This document shows positions 17,645-26,202 of a DNA stretch of 64,000 nt, piece after piece. The stretch covers positions 1 through 64,000 of the forward strand of contig JBIRBM010000008.1 of NCBI GenBank assembly GCA_044326545.1, read 5' to 3'. Origin of the DNA: JANWJE01 sp044326545 (GTDB lineage Bacteria > Chlamydiota > Chlamydiia > Chlamydiales > Parachlamydiaceae). Numbering within the stretch: position 1 is the stretch's first letter; every line of letters begins with the position of its first letter. Both the position numbers and the translations under genes were made by a program. Below the pieces are notes generated by a model. That model made no database searches, was not told the DNA's origin, and saw only the letters and a list, made by a program, of their open reading frames with translations.

Positions 17645-18526
17645 ATGAGCGCTGTAAAATTTTGGCCTATCAATACAAAACAATATTTCTTCACTTTCTT
17701 GATGATATGTTTGTTTCATGGATGGTGTTTTGCAAATGATTGTATCTCTTCTCAGGTGAAACGTAACACGATTATTGTCAATGGCGCATCCGGTGAGTTG
17801 GGCGGTGCAACTGCAAGGTTGTTAGCGCATGATTACAATTTAATTTTGACAGGTCGAGATATTGCAAAGTTAAAAAAATTACAAGAAGAGTTAACAATAG
17901 CAAATCGTGGTCATTATGACATATGCTGTTTTGATTTTATAAGCAAGGCGTCTAGAGACAGTTTTGAAAGTTATTTAAATCAATCCCAACAGCCTATTAC
18001 AGGGCTTGTTTTGATTGTACCAAGACCTAAATTTGATGGAACATCTTTGATGCAAGATGAAAAAATTTGGCTCGAAGTCTTTCAAAGTACATTCACAGGA
18101 CCACTGGAAGCTTTAAAAGCGGTATTACCTCATCTGTCGAATCCTAGTAAGATTGTTGTCATCGCAGGGACGACTTCTGTCCAATTGCAATCCGATTATG
18201 GGGCCTCATGTGTCATTCGTAGAATGTGGACAACTTATACGAAAGCTTTATCTCATCAAATTGGCTCTCAAGGAATTAGTGTTAATGCGCTTTCTCCCGG
18301 TGTTGTCTTGACAAATTTCCACCAAGAAAGAATTCAAAAAAAATCTGATGAAACAGGATTGAGCTATGATGAGCAAATGGAAAAAGAGGTTGCGAACATT
18401 CCTCTACGTCGGCATGCAAAACCACAAGAAGTCGCTCAAACGATTAAATTTTTACTTTCCGAACAATCAGATTTCATTCATGGCATAAATTTAATCTTAG
18501 ATGGTGGAGAGACTTTAAGTTATTAA
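17645..18526 (+). CDS. Exported SDR-fold protein, catalytic Lys replaced
   Basis: The protein has a Rossmann fold of the short-chain dehydrogenase family: N-G-A-S-G-E-L-G-G (nucleotide-binding glycines, residues about 46-54), a middle with A-G-T-T-S, then D-Y-G-A-S-C in place of the catalytic Y-x-x-x-K, and a typical end L-D-G-G-E-T. The lysine of Y-x-x-x-K is a cysteine, so classical reductase activity is doubtful. It also starts with a signal peptide or signal anchor (Y-F-F-T-F-L-M-I-C-L-F-H-G-W-C-F-A, residues 14-30), which is odd for a nucleotide-dependent enzyme. The start at 17645 has AAGGA upstream; ATG 17609 would add 12 residues. It is followed by a porin-like gene 33 bp on. Confidence 0.8.
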   Translation: MSAVKFWPINTKQYFFTFLMICLFHGWCFANDCISSQVKRNTIIVNGASGELGGATARLLAHDYNLILTGRDIAKLKKLQEELTIANRGHYDICCFDFISKASRDSFESYLNQSQQPITGLVLIVPRPKFDGTSLMQDEKIWLEVFQSTFTGPLEALKAVLPHLSNPSKIVVIAGTTSVQLQSDYGASCVIRRMWTTYTKALSHQIGSQGISVNALSPGVVLTNFHQERIQKKSDETGLSYDEQMEKEVANIPLRRHAKPQEVAQTIKFLLSEQSDFIHGINLILDGGETLSY

Positions 18527-18559
18527 TTCATTCAAAAAGGGAAAAGGAATTTTTGAAAT

Positions 18560-19564
18560 ATGCACAAATGGATTCTATCTTTCCTCTCTATTTATGTCGG
18601 ATCCTTGCAAGCACAGTCTTGCCCTCATCTTAAAGATGAAATCTGTGCTGTGCAATCTGATATTGATGCGAAGGATTCTCACAAACTTCAACAAAGGCTT
18701 GAAATTTTTCCCGTTAATACGGAGGAGAAAGAGCAAAAAAAGAGAGAAGAAAAAGAGGATAAGAAAGAGGAAGAAATATCCCAATCTCCCCACACCTTTA
18801 CAGGAACTGTGAGCTTTGTTTCTGATTATCGTTTTAGGGGAATTTCACAAACAATGCGGCAACCCGCTGTCCAAGGTAATCTGGATTATTCCCATTCACA
18901 CGGAATTTATTTGGGAGTTTTTGGTTCGAATGTGGATGGAACGGCTCATTTTTACAATAACACGAGCCTGGAATGGGATTTCTATGGGGGGAATAAGGGA
19001 AAATGTTTTCGTTTGCTGGTGCCGGATTTGGCTTATGATATTGGCTTTATTTATTATGATTATCCGGGGGGGCGCGCAGATAATCGACATAATGTCCGAT
19101 ACAATACACTCGAATATTACATCGGTATTAATTATCAATGGTTCAGCGTTAAATTTTGGCAAGCTTTAACAGATTATTTTGGGGTCAATAGCGATAATCC
19201 TCCCTTCAATTGGCGAAAAAATTGTGTCGAACGACGCAGCGGATCTTCCCGTTATTCGACTTACATTGAAGCTAATGCTGCATTTGATCTATGGCAAAAA
19301 TTGAGTTGGCGCTGTTTGCGTGCAGGTAAACTCAAGTTGCTTTTCCATCTGGGGCATGTGACGGTAAGGAATAATGAACATTTAAGTTATACCGATTGGC
19401 GCGCAACCCTTACACAGGAATTTGAGTGGCTCAATATTTTTCTTTCCTACTTGGGAACTGATGCCAAAAAAGCGTATTATGATATTCCTGATCATTCCTA
19501 TCGGCCGAGAAAACGCTCAATCGGCGGGCAAGAGATTCTCGTGGGAGCGAGTCGGTCGTTTTAA
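18560..19564 (+). CDS. TorF-family putative outer-membrane porin
   Basis: After a signal peptide (W-I-L-S-F-L-S-I-Y-V-G-S-L-Q-A) and a highly charged Glu/Lys linker (about residues 55-75), the protein enters a beta-barrel region beginning F-T-G-T-V-S-F-V-S-D-Y-R-F-R-G-I-S-Q-T, the opening signature of the TorF/Gcw_chp porin family. Alternating aromatic strands follow, ending in the C-terminal phenylalanine typical of Bam substrates (A-S-R-S-F). The predicted place is the outer membrane. The charged linker is unusual for the family. AAAAGGAA lies upstream of the ATG, and the gene lies 33 bp behind the SDR gene, probably in one operon. Confidence 0.75.
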   Translation: MHKWILSFLSIYVGSLQAQSCPHLKDEICAVQSDIDAKDSHKLQQRLEIFPVNTEEKEQKKREEKEDKKEEEISQSPHTFTGTVSFVSDYRFRGISQTMRQPAVQGNLDYSHSHGIYLGVFGSNVDGTAHFYNNTSLEWDFYGGNKGKCFRLLVPDLAYDIGFIYYDYPGGRADNRHNVRYNTLEYYIGINYQWFSVKFWQALTDYFGVNSDNPPFNWRKNCVERRSGSSRYSTYIEANAAFDLWQKLSWRCLRAGKLKLLFHLGHVTVRNNEHLSYTDWRATLTQEFEWLNIFLSYLGTDAKKAYYDIPDHSYRPRKRSIGGQEILVGASRSF

Positions 19565-19581
19565 ACTGTAAGCCCAAGTCT

Positions 19582-19611
19582 AAAAAAAAAGGGAAGGTCT
19601 GCGACCTTCCC
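19582..19611 (-). terminator. Intrinsic terminator of the groESL operon
   Basis: GGGAAGGT and ACCTTCCC form an 8-bp GC-rich stem with a CTGCG loop. On the minus strand the stem is followed by nine T residues (the A-run at 19582-19590), a classic rho-independent terminator 37 bp after the groEL stop. Confidence 0.85.
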
Positions 19612-19648
19612 CCTGCACTTGAGATAATATTGACTCATCTTTGCTAGA

Positions 19649-21274
19649 TTAATAATCCATGCCCGCCGGAGCAATCGGTGCCGCTCCTTTTTCCTCTGGA
19701 ATATCGGCGATAATGGCCTCTGTTGTCAAAAGCATTGATGCAACAGATACTGCATTTTCTAATGCACAGCGAACAACTTTTGTTGGGTCCAAAATGCCCG
19801 CTTTAATCATGTCAACATACTCACCGGTCAATGCGTTGTAGCCATATTTTTCCCCTTTTAACTCAACTTGCTGTAAAATGATCGCTCCTTCTTGGCCGGC
19901 ATTTTCTGCAATCTGACGTAATGGGGCGCTTAACGCTTTGACCATCAAACGAGCTCCTGTTTTTTGATCACCTTCAAGCGTTTCTATCAGCTTGTTGACA
20001 ATCGGAATGCATCTGATCAGCGCTGTTCCGCCGCCGGGTAAAATTCCCTCTTCGACAGCAGCTGCAGTGGCGCGTTGTGCATCATCGACTCGGTCTTTTT
20101 TCTCTTTCATTTCAATTTCGGTTGCCGCTCCCACGCGAATCACAGCAACACCACCAACTAATTTAGCTAAACGCTCTTGGAGCTTTTCTCGATCATAATC
20201 CGATGTGCTCTCTTCAATCTGATGTTTAATTTGAGCCGCACGCTCTTGGATGTCTTCTTTAGATCCTGCCCCTTCAACAAGCGTCGTGTCGTCTTTTGTA
20301 GAGACAGCTTTCTTAACGCGTCCTAGCTGTTCCAAGGTTGTGTTTTCGAGCTTCATTCCCAGCTCTTCGCTGATGATTTGCCCGCCTGTGACAATCGCAA
20401 TGTCTTGGAGCATTGCCTTGCGACGATCTCCAAATCCTGGAGCTTTAACAGCGGAAATTTTTAATCCTGCACGTAAACGATTCACAACTAACGTCGCTAA
20501 CGCTTCTCCTTCTATGTCTTCTGCTATAATGAGCAGAGGACGGCCTGACTCTACAACTGCTTGAAGAAGATTGATAATGTCTTTTATCGCACTTATTTTC
20601 TTTTCATAAATAAGGACGTAAGCATCTTCAAGCACGCACTCTTGTGTTTCGGCATTTGTCATGAAGTAAGACGATAAATAACCTCGGTCAAATTTCATCC
20701 CTTTTACAACATCAAGTTCTGTCTCGAAACCTTTTCCTTCTTCAACAGTTATCGTTCCATCGCGACCCACTTTTTCCATCGCTTGTGCAATAATTTCACC
20801 GATCTCGGCATCGTTATTCGCCGATATTGTCGCAACTTGCGCGATTTCTTGACGAGTCTCCACCTTTTTACTGTGAGTTTCAAGCTCTTTTACGATGATT
20901 TTAAGCGCTTTTTCCATTCCATGTTTGAGATCTAATGGATTGGCTCCCGCAGCCACATTGCGTAGTCCTTCTGAATAAATAGCCTCAGCAAGAACTGTCG
21001 CCGTTGTCGTTCCATCGCCCGCTTTGTCAGCTGTTTTGCTGGCGACCTCTTTTACCATTTGAGCTCCCATGTTCTCAAACTTATCTTCAAGCTCAATCTC
21101 TTTTGCCACCGTGACGCCGTCTTTTGTGATATGCGGTGTTCCATAGGATTTGTCAATCACGACATTTCGTCCCTTAGGACCTAGAGTGACCTTGACGGCA
21201 TCAGCCAATGTACGGACGCCTTTGAGAATTTTTTGGCGGGCTTCTTCTTTAAATTTAATCGTTTTTGCAGCCAT
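19649..21274 (-). CDS. groEL: Chaperonin GroEL (60 kDa)
   Basis: GroEL forms the tetradecameric cytoplasmic folding chamber that works with GroES and ATP. The 541-residue protein begins A-A-K-T-I-K-F and has the ATP-binding D-G-T-T-T-A-T motif near residue 87, the family signature A-A-A-V-E-E-G-I-L-P-G-G-G around 405-417, and the rest of the usual domains. The C-terminus ends A-P-A-G-M-D-Y, not the Gly-Met repeat of many bacteria. Chlamydiae carry several groEL copies; the position next to groES and pepF is that of the main copy. AGGAG precedes the ATG, and the gene follows groES by 37 bp. Confidence 0.98.
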   Translation of the reverse strand: MAAKTIKFKEEARQKILKGVRTLADAVKVTLGPKGRNVVIDKSYGTPHITKDGVTVAKEIELEDKFENMGAQMVKEVASKTADKAGDGTTTATVLAEAIYSEGLRNVAAGANPLDLKHGMEKALKIIVKELETHSKKVETRQEIAQVATISANNDAEIGEIIAQAMEKVGRDGTITVEEGKGFETELDVVKGMKFDRGYLSSYFMTNAETQECVLEDAYVLIYEKKISAIKDIINLLQAVVESGRPLLIIAEDIEGEALATLVVNRLRAGLKISAVKAPGFGDRRKAMLQDIAIVTGGQIISEELGMKLENTTLEQLGRVKKAVSTKDDTTLVEGAGSKEDIQERAAQIKHQIEESTSDYDREKLQERLAKLVGGVAVIRVGAATEIEMKEKKDRVDDAQRATAAAVEEGILPGGGTALIRCIPIVNKLIETLEGDQKTGARLMVKALSAPLRQIAENAGQEGAIILQQVELKGEKYGYNALTGEYVDMIKAGILDPTKVVRCALENAVSVASMLLTTEAIIADIPEEKGAAPIAPAGMDY

Positions 21275-21311
21275 GTGAATCTCCTCTACATGTATTCTAT
21301 GATCATTTAGG

Positions 21312-21644
21312 TTATTTTTCGATTATTGCGATAATGTCATCAGCACGAAGAATCACAAATTCTTCATCATCTAGTGTGACCTCTTGTCCGGAATATTTTT
21401 CCATCAGAATGATGTCACTTATTTTTACGGGCATTGGAATCAACGTTCCATTCTTATCTTTTTTACCTGAACCGATTGCCACAACTTCTGCTTGCTCTTG
21501 TTTTTTCTTGGCAGTATCAGGCAGAATAATTCCCCCTTTTAACTTTTCTTCTGCGTCCAATCTCCGAACGAGCACGCGATTGCCAAGGGGTTTTAGCTTA
21601 ACGTGATGAGAAGTGCAATAAGTTGCTTCTTGTGTTTGGGCCAT
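21312..21644 (-). CDS. groES: Co-chaperonin GroES
   Basis: GroES is the heptameric lid of the GroEL chamber. The 110-residue protein has K-P-L-G-N-R-V-L-V at the start of the fold, the mobile-loop region G-G-I-I-L-P-D-T-A-K-K-K, and the closing I-L-R-A-D-D-I-I-A-I-I. The first 16 residues are longer than in E. coli GroES, as in chlamydial proteins. AGGAG lies upstream of the ATG. The gene is first in the groES-groEL operon, 76 bp downstream of a CIRCE operator. Confidence 0.97.
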   Translation of the reverse strand: MAQTQEATYCTSHHVKLKPLGNRVLVRRLDAEEKLKGGIILPDTAKKKQEQAEVVAIGSGKKDKNGTLIPMPVKISDIILMEKYSGQEVTLDDEEFVILRADDIIAIIEK

Positions 21645-21720
21645 ATGAGAATCTCCTGTGTTAAGTGGTCACGAAATTACCAACACTATATTGGAAGCGG
21701 ACGTTTTTTTGCAATAAAAT

Positions 21721-21747
21721 TTAGCACTACCTGTACCTGATTGCTAA
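21721..21747 (-). promoter_or_regulatory. CIRCE operator (HrcA site)
   Basis: TTAGCACTA and GATTGCTAA separated by 9 bp match the CIRCE inverted repeat (TTAGCACTC-N9-GAGTGCTAA) with one mismatch in each arm. Its place 76 bp upstream of the groES start on the same strand suggests HrcA-mediated heat-shock repression of groESL, as is known for Chlamydia. A core promoter could not be assigned with confidence next to it. Confidence 0.85.
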
Positions 21748-21789
21748 AAATCAACTTTCTTTTGACAGCCCTTGATTGATTTTTCAAAA

Positions 21790-23610
21790 TCAAATACTGC
21801 CTGTTTCTCTCAGTAACAACTCTAGCTCAGTGATGAGATTGTCAAATGTTTGAATCGCGGCTTTGACAGGCGCTGGCGATGTCATATCAATACCAGCCAT
21901 TTTTAAGGTGTCAATTGGGTATTGGCTTGATCCTCTTTTTAAAAAGGAAAGATAAGCATCGCGATCTTTTTCATTTCCTTGGACGACTTTTTCAGCTAGT
22001 GCGAGGGCTGCACTAATGCCCGTTGCATACTGGAATACGTAAAAATTATAATAGAAGTGTGGGATGCGGGCCCATTCAATCTCAATGTTTTCATCGATGA
22101 AGGTAGAGGGGCCAAAATACAATTGATTGAGCTTGCGATAATCTTCTTTCAATAACTGAGGGGTTAGGGGAGTCCCTTGCTCAATGTATTGATGAATAAG
22201 AAGTTCGAATTCGGCAAACATGGTTTGGCGGAAAAGAGTTCCGCGAATGTCTTCAATTTTTTGGTTGAGAAGGAAAATCTTTTCTTGGGGATTTTGACAT
22301 CGGCTAAGGAGCAAACGGGTTAAAAGATCTTCATTAAAAGTGGAGGCGACTTCAGCTAAAAAGATAGGATAATCGCTGTATTGATAGGGTTGAGTTTTCC
22401 GGCTGTACAAGCTGTGCATGCTGTGTCCTGCCTCGTGGGCTAAAGTGAACACATCACGTAGAAGGGTTTTATAATTCATCAAAATATAAGGCATGCTATC
22501 AAAGCATCCGCTTGAATAGGCTCCTGAACGTTTATTTTTATTTTCATACCGATCTACCCATCGTTGCTGGGTCAATCCTTTCCTTAAAAATTCTTGATAT
22601 TCTGATCCGAGGGGTGCGACCGATTCAATCACTATCTGTTCCGCTTCTAGATAAGGCATTCGAATATCGACTGAAGATGTTAGAGGCACGTAGATATCAT
22701 ATAAATGGAGTTCTTTAAGGCCTAAAATGCGCTTGCGCAGGTCCATGTAGCGATGAAGGACATCTAAACGTTCATGGACGGCTTGAATGAGGGCGTGATA
22801 AACGGAGGTGTCAATATTTTTGGGATATAAAGCGGCCTCTAAGCATGAGGAAAAATTGCGGGCTCTGGCTTCGAAGACGTGACTGTGGACTTGTCCGGAT
22901 AACAGCTCTGATAACGTATTTTCGTATGATGCATATGTTTTATGATATTGCTTGAAAGCTCGCTCGCGCAAGGAGCGATCTTGATCACGAATGCATATTG
23001 CATAAGAAGCGTGGGAAAGCGGAATGTCTTCTCCTTGATGATTTAAAATTGATCCGAATTTAAAATCAGCATCGTTAATGGCGCTAAATGATTTATAAGG
23101 AGTTTGCAGTGCCTGTCCTGCTAGTGCTAAGAGTTTTTCATTTTCGCTTGATAACGTATGTTTTTTCATCCGAATCATTTTTTCTAAATTAAAACGGTGA
23201 TCGACAAGTAGGGGAGACGCTAGGTATTCATTTAATAGGGGATCGGGTAAAGCTAACAATTCAGGTTGAAACCAAGCTGTTTCTTGTGCAAAAGCATGAG
23301 CTAAGCTCATGATTTGCTCGTAGCTTTTTTTGAATTCGGGATCGGTGATGTCTTCATCGTGCCGCAGATGAGCATAAGTATAGAGTTTTGTCAATTCCCG
23401 ATCGATTTTTATCGTTTGATCGATAACATCTTTTACTTTTTCAGGACCTTGTGCAAGAGTTCCTTGGCAGGAATAAAGAATCGGCCAAAGAGGGGATTGC
23501 TGCGGATTTGGAATAAATGCTTTAAATGCTATCTGCCAGGCTTCTTGGTTAGGGTAGAGAGCTTCAATATTCCAACGATCTTCTAAAGGAACTTCGTTAC
23601 GTGTCTTCAT
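21790..23610 (-). CDS. pepF: Oligoendopeptidase F (M3 metallopeptidase)
   Basis: PepF is a cytoplasmic zinc peptidase that degrades short peptides, a job that suits an intracellular bacterium fed on host peptides. The M3 signature is A-H-E-A-G-H-S-M-H-S near residue 382, with the H-E-x-x-H zinc site, and the typical F-N-E-D-L-L glutamate segment follows 26 residues later. With the start at 23610 it has 606 residues, normal for the family. This start was chosen because the protein then begins with M-K-T-R-N-E-V-P and W-N-I-E-A-L-Y as in homologues, and a GGGAG lies upstream; a longer frame from 23685 adds 25 residues without support. It follows groESL as in other chlamydiae. Confidence 0.93.
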   Translation of the reverse strand: MKTRNEVPLEDRWNIEALYPNQEAWQIAFKAFIPNPQQSPLWPILYSCQGTLAQGPEKVKDVIDQTIKIDRELTKLYTYAHLRHDEDITDPEFKKSYEQIMSLAHAFAQETAWFQPELLALPDPLLNEYLASPLLVDHRFNLEKMIRMKKHTLSSENEKLLALAGQALQTPYKSFSAINDADFKFGSILNHQGEDIPLSHASYAICIRDQDRSLRERAFKQYHKTYASYENTLSELLSGQVHSHVFEARARNFSSCLEAALYPKNIDTSVYHALIQAVHERLDVLHRYMDLRKRILGLKELHLYDIYVPLTSSVDIRMPYLEAEQIVIESVAPLGSEYQEFLRKGLTQQRWVDRYENKNKRSGAYSSGCFDSMPYILMNYKTLLRDVFTLAHEAGHSMHSLYSRKTQPYQYSDYPIFLAEVASTFNEDLLTRLLLSRCQNPQEKIFLLNQKIEDIRGTLFRQTMFAEFELLIHQYIEQGTPLTPQLLKEDYRKLNQLYFGPSTFIDENIEIEWARIPHFYYNFYVFQYATGISAALALAEKVVQGNEKDRDAYLSFLKRGSSQYPIDTLKMAGIDMTSPAPVKAAIQTFDNLITELELLLRETGSI

Positions 23611-23796
23611 CGTTTTTTTTTCTCCCATCAAAAATAGAAAACGTTTGCTATAAATCTTATGACCCAGTATTTCTTCAGACAACAAAGGATTGTCTATTGA
23701 GGCGTGTTCGAAATAGACTCATGTGCGCTTTGAGCTTTAACGAGTCTATCAACCTCTCTTTTTATTTTTTCCTTGAGTCGTTTCAAGCTTGCTTAA

Positions 23797-23833
23797 CTCA
23801 CCTTACGTACCAGGGGTGTGTAAGGTGAGTTTT
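23797..23833. repeat. Hairpin copy of a dispersed intergenic repeat
   Basis: CTCACCTTAC and GTAAGGTGAG form a perfect 10-bp inverted repeat around a 13-nt loop (GTACCAGGGGTGT), followed by TTTT. It could act as a terminator reading rightwards. The sequence CTCACCTTACGTACCAGGGG is also a copy of a short repeat found at 24221, 43687 and 57229. Confidence 0.65.
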
Positions 23834-23920
23834 ATGTGTCTGTAAAGGTAAAAAATCGAACAAGAGGTTTTATGTGTTACTGGGTGAGAAAGAACATAAG
23901 TGATGAAAGGATAAAACGCG

Positions 23921-24217
23921 ATGACAAATATTCCGATCAAAAAGAAAACCTCAAAGGGAAGGTTTGTGGTCGCGAATGATCGAGGACTTCATACAAGACC
24001 TTCTACAGAACTGGTGAAGTGTGCAAATTCTTTTCAGTCAATCGTTTCTCTTGTTTATCAAAAGCAGTCTGTCAATGCTAAATCTCTTTTAGGTGTCTTG
24101 ATGTTGGCTGCCAGCAGAGGGGCTAGGATTGGAGTTGAAGCTGAAGGGGAAGATGCAGAACAGGCTGTAGAATCGATTATTTCTCTGGCTAAGAATAATT
24201 TTCATCTTCCTTATTAA
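23921..24217 (+). CDS. ptsH: Phosphocarrier protein HPr
   Basis: HPr carries phosphate from enzyme I to EIIA proteins in the phosphotransferase system. The 98-residue protein has the active-site histidine in D-R-G-L-H-T-R-P-S and the regulatory-serine region in V-N-A-K-S-L-L-G-V-L-M-L-A-A. An N-terminal extension of about 12 residues rich in lysine precedes the fold. In chlamydiae, HPr and an HPr kinase survive although sugar transport by the PTS is minimal, so a regulatory role is more likely than sugar uptake. No enzyme I gene is adjacent here. Confidence 0.93.
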   Translation: MTNIPIKKKTSKGRFVVANDRGLHTRPSTELVKCANSFQSIVSLVYQKQSVNAKSLLGVLMLAASRGARIGVEAEGEDAEQAVESIISLAKNNFHLPY

Positions 24218-24220
24218 GAA

Positions 24221-24295
24221 TTCACCTTACGCACCGGAAACACTATTTTGACTGAGCCAAAACCTCAGAGCTAAAACGCAAAAGGTTTACATCTA
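24221..24295 (+). repeat. Dispersed intergenic repeat, copy after ptsH
   Basis: TTCACCTTACGCACCGG, then ATTTTGACTGAGCCAAAACC and a tail GCAAAAGGTT, start 3 bases after the ptsH stop. The copy at 57229 has the same order (CTCACCTTACGCACCGGG, ATTTGGGCTGAGGCAAAGG, ACAAAAAGGTT), so the unit is about 65-75 bp long and diverged at roughly a quarter of positions by eye. Confidence 0.6.
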
Positions 24296-24362
24296 GAGAC
24301 ATCTGTACTCATTAGACTTCTTCGTCAAAGCGCGAATGAGGATAAACCGTTTTGTCATCTTG

Positions 24363-25844
24363 TTAGCGTGGAGGCCCAATATGCCATTGATAATGGCGCT
24401 GGTCGTGATTCATAAGATAAGAGACTAAGAAATCGGCTCCCCAAAAAACATTTCCTCCGGCCAGCGGGATCACTTGCATCCTCCCTTTAAAAGAGAGAGG
24501 GCGAAGCTCTAACTCCTGCTCATTGCCCTCTAAAATCAAAGTCTGAGCCTCTCCGTCATATTGATGTAAGGTTCGCTGTTTAATCGTCTGTGAATTGATG
24601 TTACACTCTTTAGCATTAATGAAAAAACTGAAAGCAACCGACTCCCATCCATCCAACCCAAGGAAGGTTGTTTTTAAATAAAAATGAGGTCTTTTGAACT
24701 CTTGTACAACCTCGAGCCAAATCCCTCGAAAGTCTCCTATTCCAAAAAGAGAAGAAGAGGGCTGATCAACCATCCGGGTACACCCTTTTAAAATAAAAGC
24801 ACCGCGACTCGATTCAATCGTAGAGCGACGGATCCCATGATCTGATAAAGCGTTTCCTTCAATCCCAAATCCTTTGCACTCTCCCAACGGTAAATATTGG
24901 GGGCCATAATTCACGATTGCAATATCACCAAAATGAAGTTCGCCAAGACCTGTATGCGCCCCATGTAAAGTGCAAACGACGTGTTGGGAAGGGGAGCGGT
25001 ATCCTACTAAAGCTGTTGAAGTATCATGAATATTTTCGGATAGCTCTAAAGGAGCCTGAGACACGACTCGGTATTGATCAAGCCATTTCTCAATTAATAT
25101 CCATAGCACATCGATCGGTTGATCTTCTTTCTCGGCATAGGATTGAATGTTTTGAAGAGAGCGCTCTGCCAAAGCAGCAAATGGCGTCTCTTCACTAAGG
25201 AGAGCCGCACTTCGGAAAAGGAGATAATTTAAACAAACATGTTGTAATGCACTCCCCTCATTTTCTCGCACAAAAAGACCGCACAAAGGTTTCCCATCAA
25301 GGTCTAACGTGTTGAGCTGCCAATTTGCAATGCGCAGGACATTGTCTTTAAGATCATCACGTTTAGTGATAAAGGCTAGCATGCAAAGATAGATGCCAAA
25401 TTCAAAATGCTGAGGAGTGTAAGGCAAGGAAAGCCAAGGGCAATATTCATGCAAATCGATCAGTGCTGCCCCACTCTCTAATAAGTGAGGGCCTACCTCA
25501 GGAACCGGCATTTTTGCAAGAGCATGATTTAATGCGATTAATGATCTAAAATATTGAGAGCTTTGATTCCAAGGATGTCTTCCGAATTCACGCACCTTTC
25601 GCCCTATTTCGACTCGAAAAGAATCGCTCAAATGACAGAAAAGATTAACAGCGAGCAGTCGCTGCCAATTTTTAATACTCTTTTCTTCTGACAACAAGGG
25701 GTTGTGCCATTGACATTCATCTAAAATTTCAGGGGGAGGGCTATCATTTTTCTCGAAAAATTGGAGAACAGATTGATCAAATAAAGAAGAGGTCTCTTTA
25801 ATGCGTGAAAAAAATAGGGATTGAAGAGAGGGAAGATCGAGCAT
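24363..25844 (-). CDS. Unrecognised protein, toroid plus beta-domain layout
   Basis: The 493-residue protein from the ATG at 25844 has two halves. The first (about residues 50-280) is a run of amphipathic helices with W-Q-R-L-L-A-V-N, H-P-W-N-Q-S-S-Q-Y-F-R-S-L and H-F-E-F-G-I-Y-L, reminiscent of an alpha/alpha toroid. The second (about 300-490) is beta-rich, with L-H-G-A-H-T-G-L-G-E-L-H-F-G-D-I and repeated aromatic strands, as in heparinase II/III-like proteins. That comparison is a structural impression only. No signal peptide is visible. A longer frame to 25952 runs into an inverted repeat and was not used. The gene stands alone between ptsH and the repeats. Confidence 0.6.
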   Translation of the reverse strand: MLDLPSLQSLFFSRIKETSSLFDQSVLQFFEKNDSPPPEILDECQWHNPLLSEEKSIKNWQRLLAVNLFCHLSDSFRVEIGRKVREFGRHPWNQSSQYFRSLIALNHALAKMPVPEVGPHLLESGAALIDLHEYCPWLSLPYTPQHFEFGIYLCMLAFITKRDDLKDNVLRIANWQLNTLDLDGKPLCGLFVRENEGSALQHVCLNYLLFRSAALLSEETPFAALAERSLQNIQSYAEKEDQPIDVLWILIEKWLDQYRVVSQAPLELSENIHDTSTALVGYRSPSQHVVCTLHGAHTGLGELHFGDIAIVNYGPQYLPLGECKGFGIEGNALSDHGIRRSTIESSRGAFILKGCTRMVDQPSSSLFGIGDFRGIWLEVVQEFKRPHFYLKTTFLGLDGWESVAFSFFINAKECNINSQTIKQRTLHQYDGEAQTLILEGNEQELELRPLSFKGRMQVIPLAGGNVFWGADFLVSYLMNHDQRHYQWHIGPPR

Positions 25845-25872
25845 GTTGGTTTGATCCAATTGGTAAGACCCC

Positions 25873-26024
25873 GTTTTCAAATTCAAGCGGCTTTTGGGGA
25901 GGGGATCAAAGCCTCTGGGGTAGAAAATCACAGTCAAATCTCTATTCAACAATAGGGACGCGACCTGTGATTTTCTATCGGAGAGATCTTTTACACGCCC
26001 CAGAGGCTCTTTTAATTTGAAAAC
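25873..26024. repeat. Long imperfect inverted repeat
   Basis: GTTTTCAAATT (25873-25883), AGCCTCTGGGG (25910-25920) and TAGAAAATCACAG (25921-25933) are each matched in inverse order by CTGTGATTTTCTA (25965-25977), CCCCAGAGGCT (25998-26008) and AATTTGAAAAC (26014-26024). A small inner hairpin (CTATT/AATAG) sits in the loop. It ends 28 bp upstream of the start of the preceding minus-strand gene. It may be a decayed mobile element or a structured leader. Confidence 0.7.
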
Positions 26025-26090
26025 AAGCTCTAAGACTTCTTTGAAAAATTTATTTGGCTATGAAAACGATTCCTTTTAGCATTTTTATTA

Positions 26091-26202
26091 GGGCGTGTCA
26101 TCAATTGATCATAAACCTTTATTCAAGTTCTTTCCAAGCGGGTGGTCGCATCGCTTGAGAAATCATCTTGAATAGAGGCGATTAGCAATGAATGACACGC
26201 CC
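26091..26202. mobile_element. MITE-like element, 112 bp, TA target duplication
   Basis: Terminal inverted repeats GGGCGTGTCATCAATTG and (right end, inverted) GGGCGTGTCATTCATTG match at 15 of 17 positions and are flanked on both sides by TA, the duplication expected of IS630/Tc1-mariner or some IS5-type transposases. Inside, TTATTCAAG/CTTGAATA and CAAGCG/CGCTTG add further pairing, so the unit folds almost completely. There is no coding capacity, so movement would need a transposase in trans. Confidence 0.75.

Noticed and set aside
25845..25952. N-terminal extension of the 24363 gene
   Set aside because: It is encoded by the loop side of an inverted repeat and has no ribosome site; the ATG at 25844 is better.
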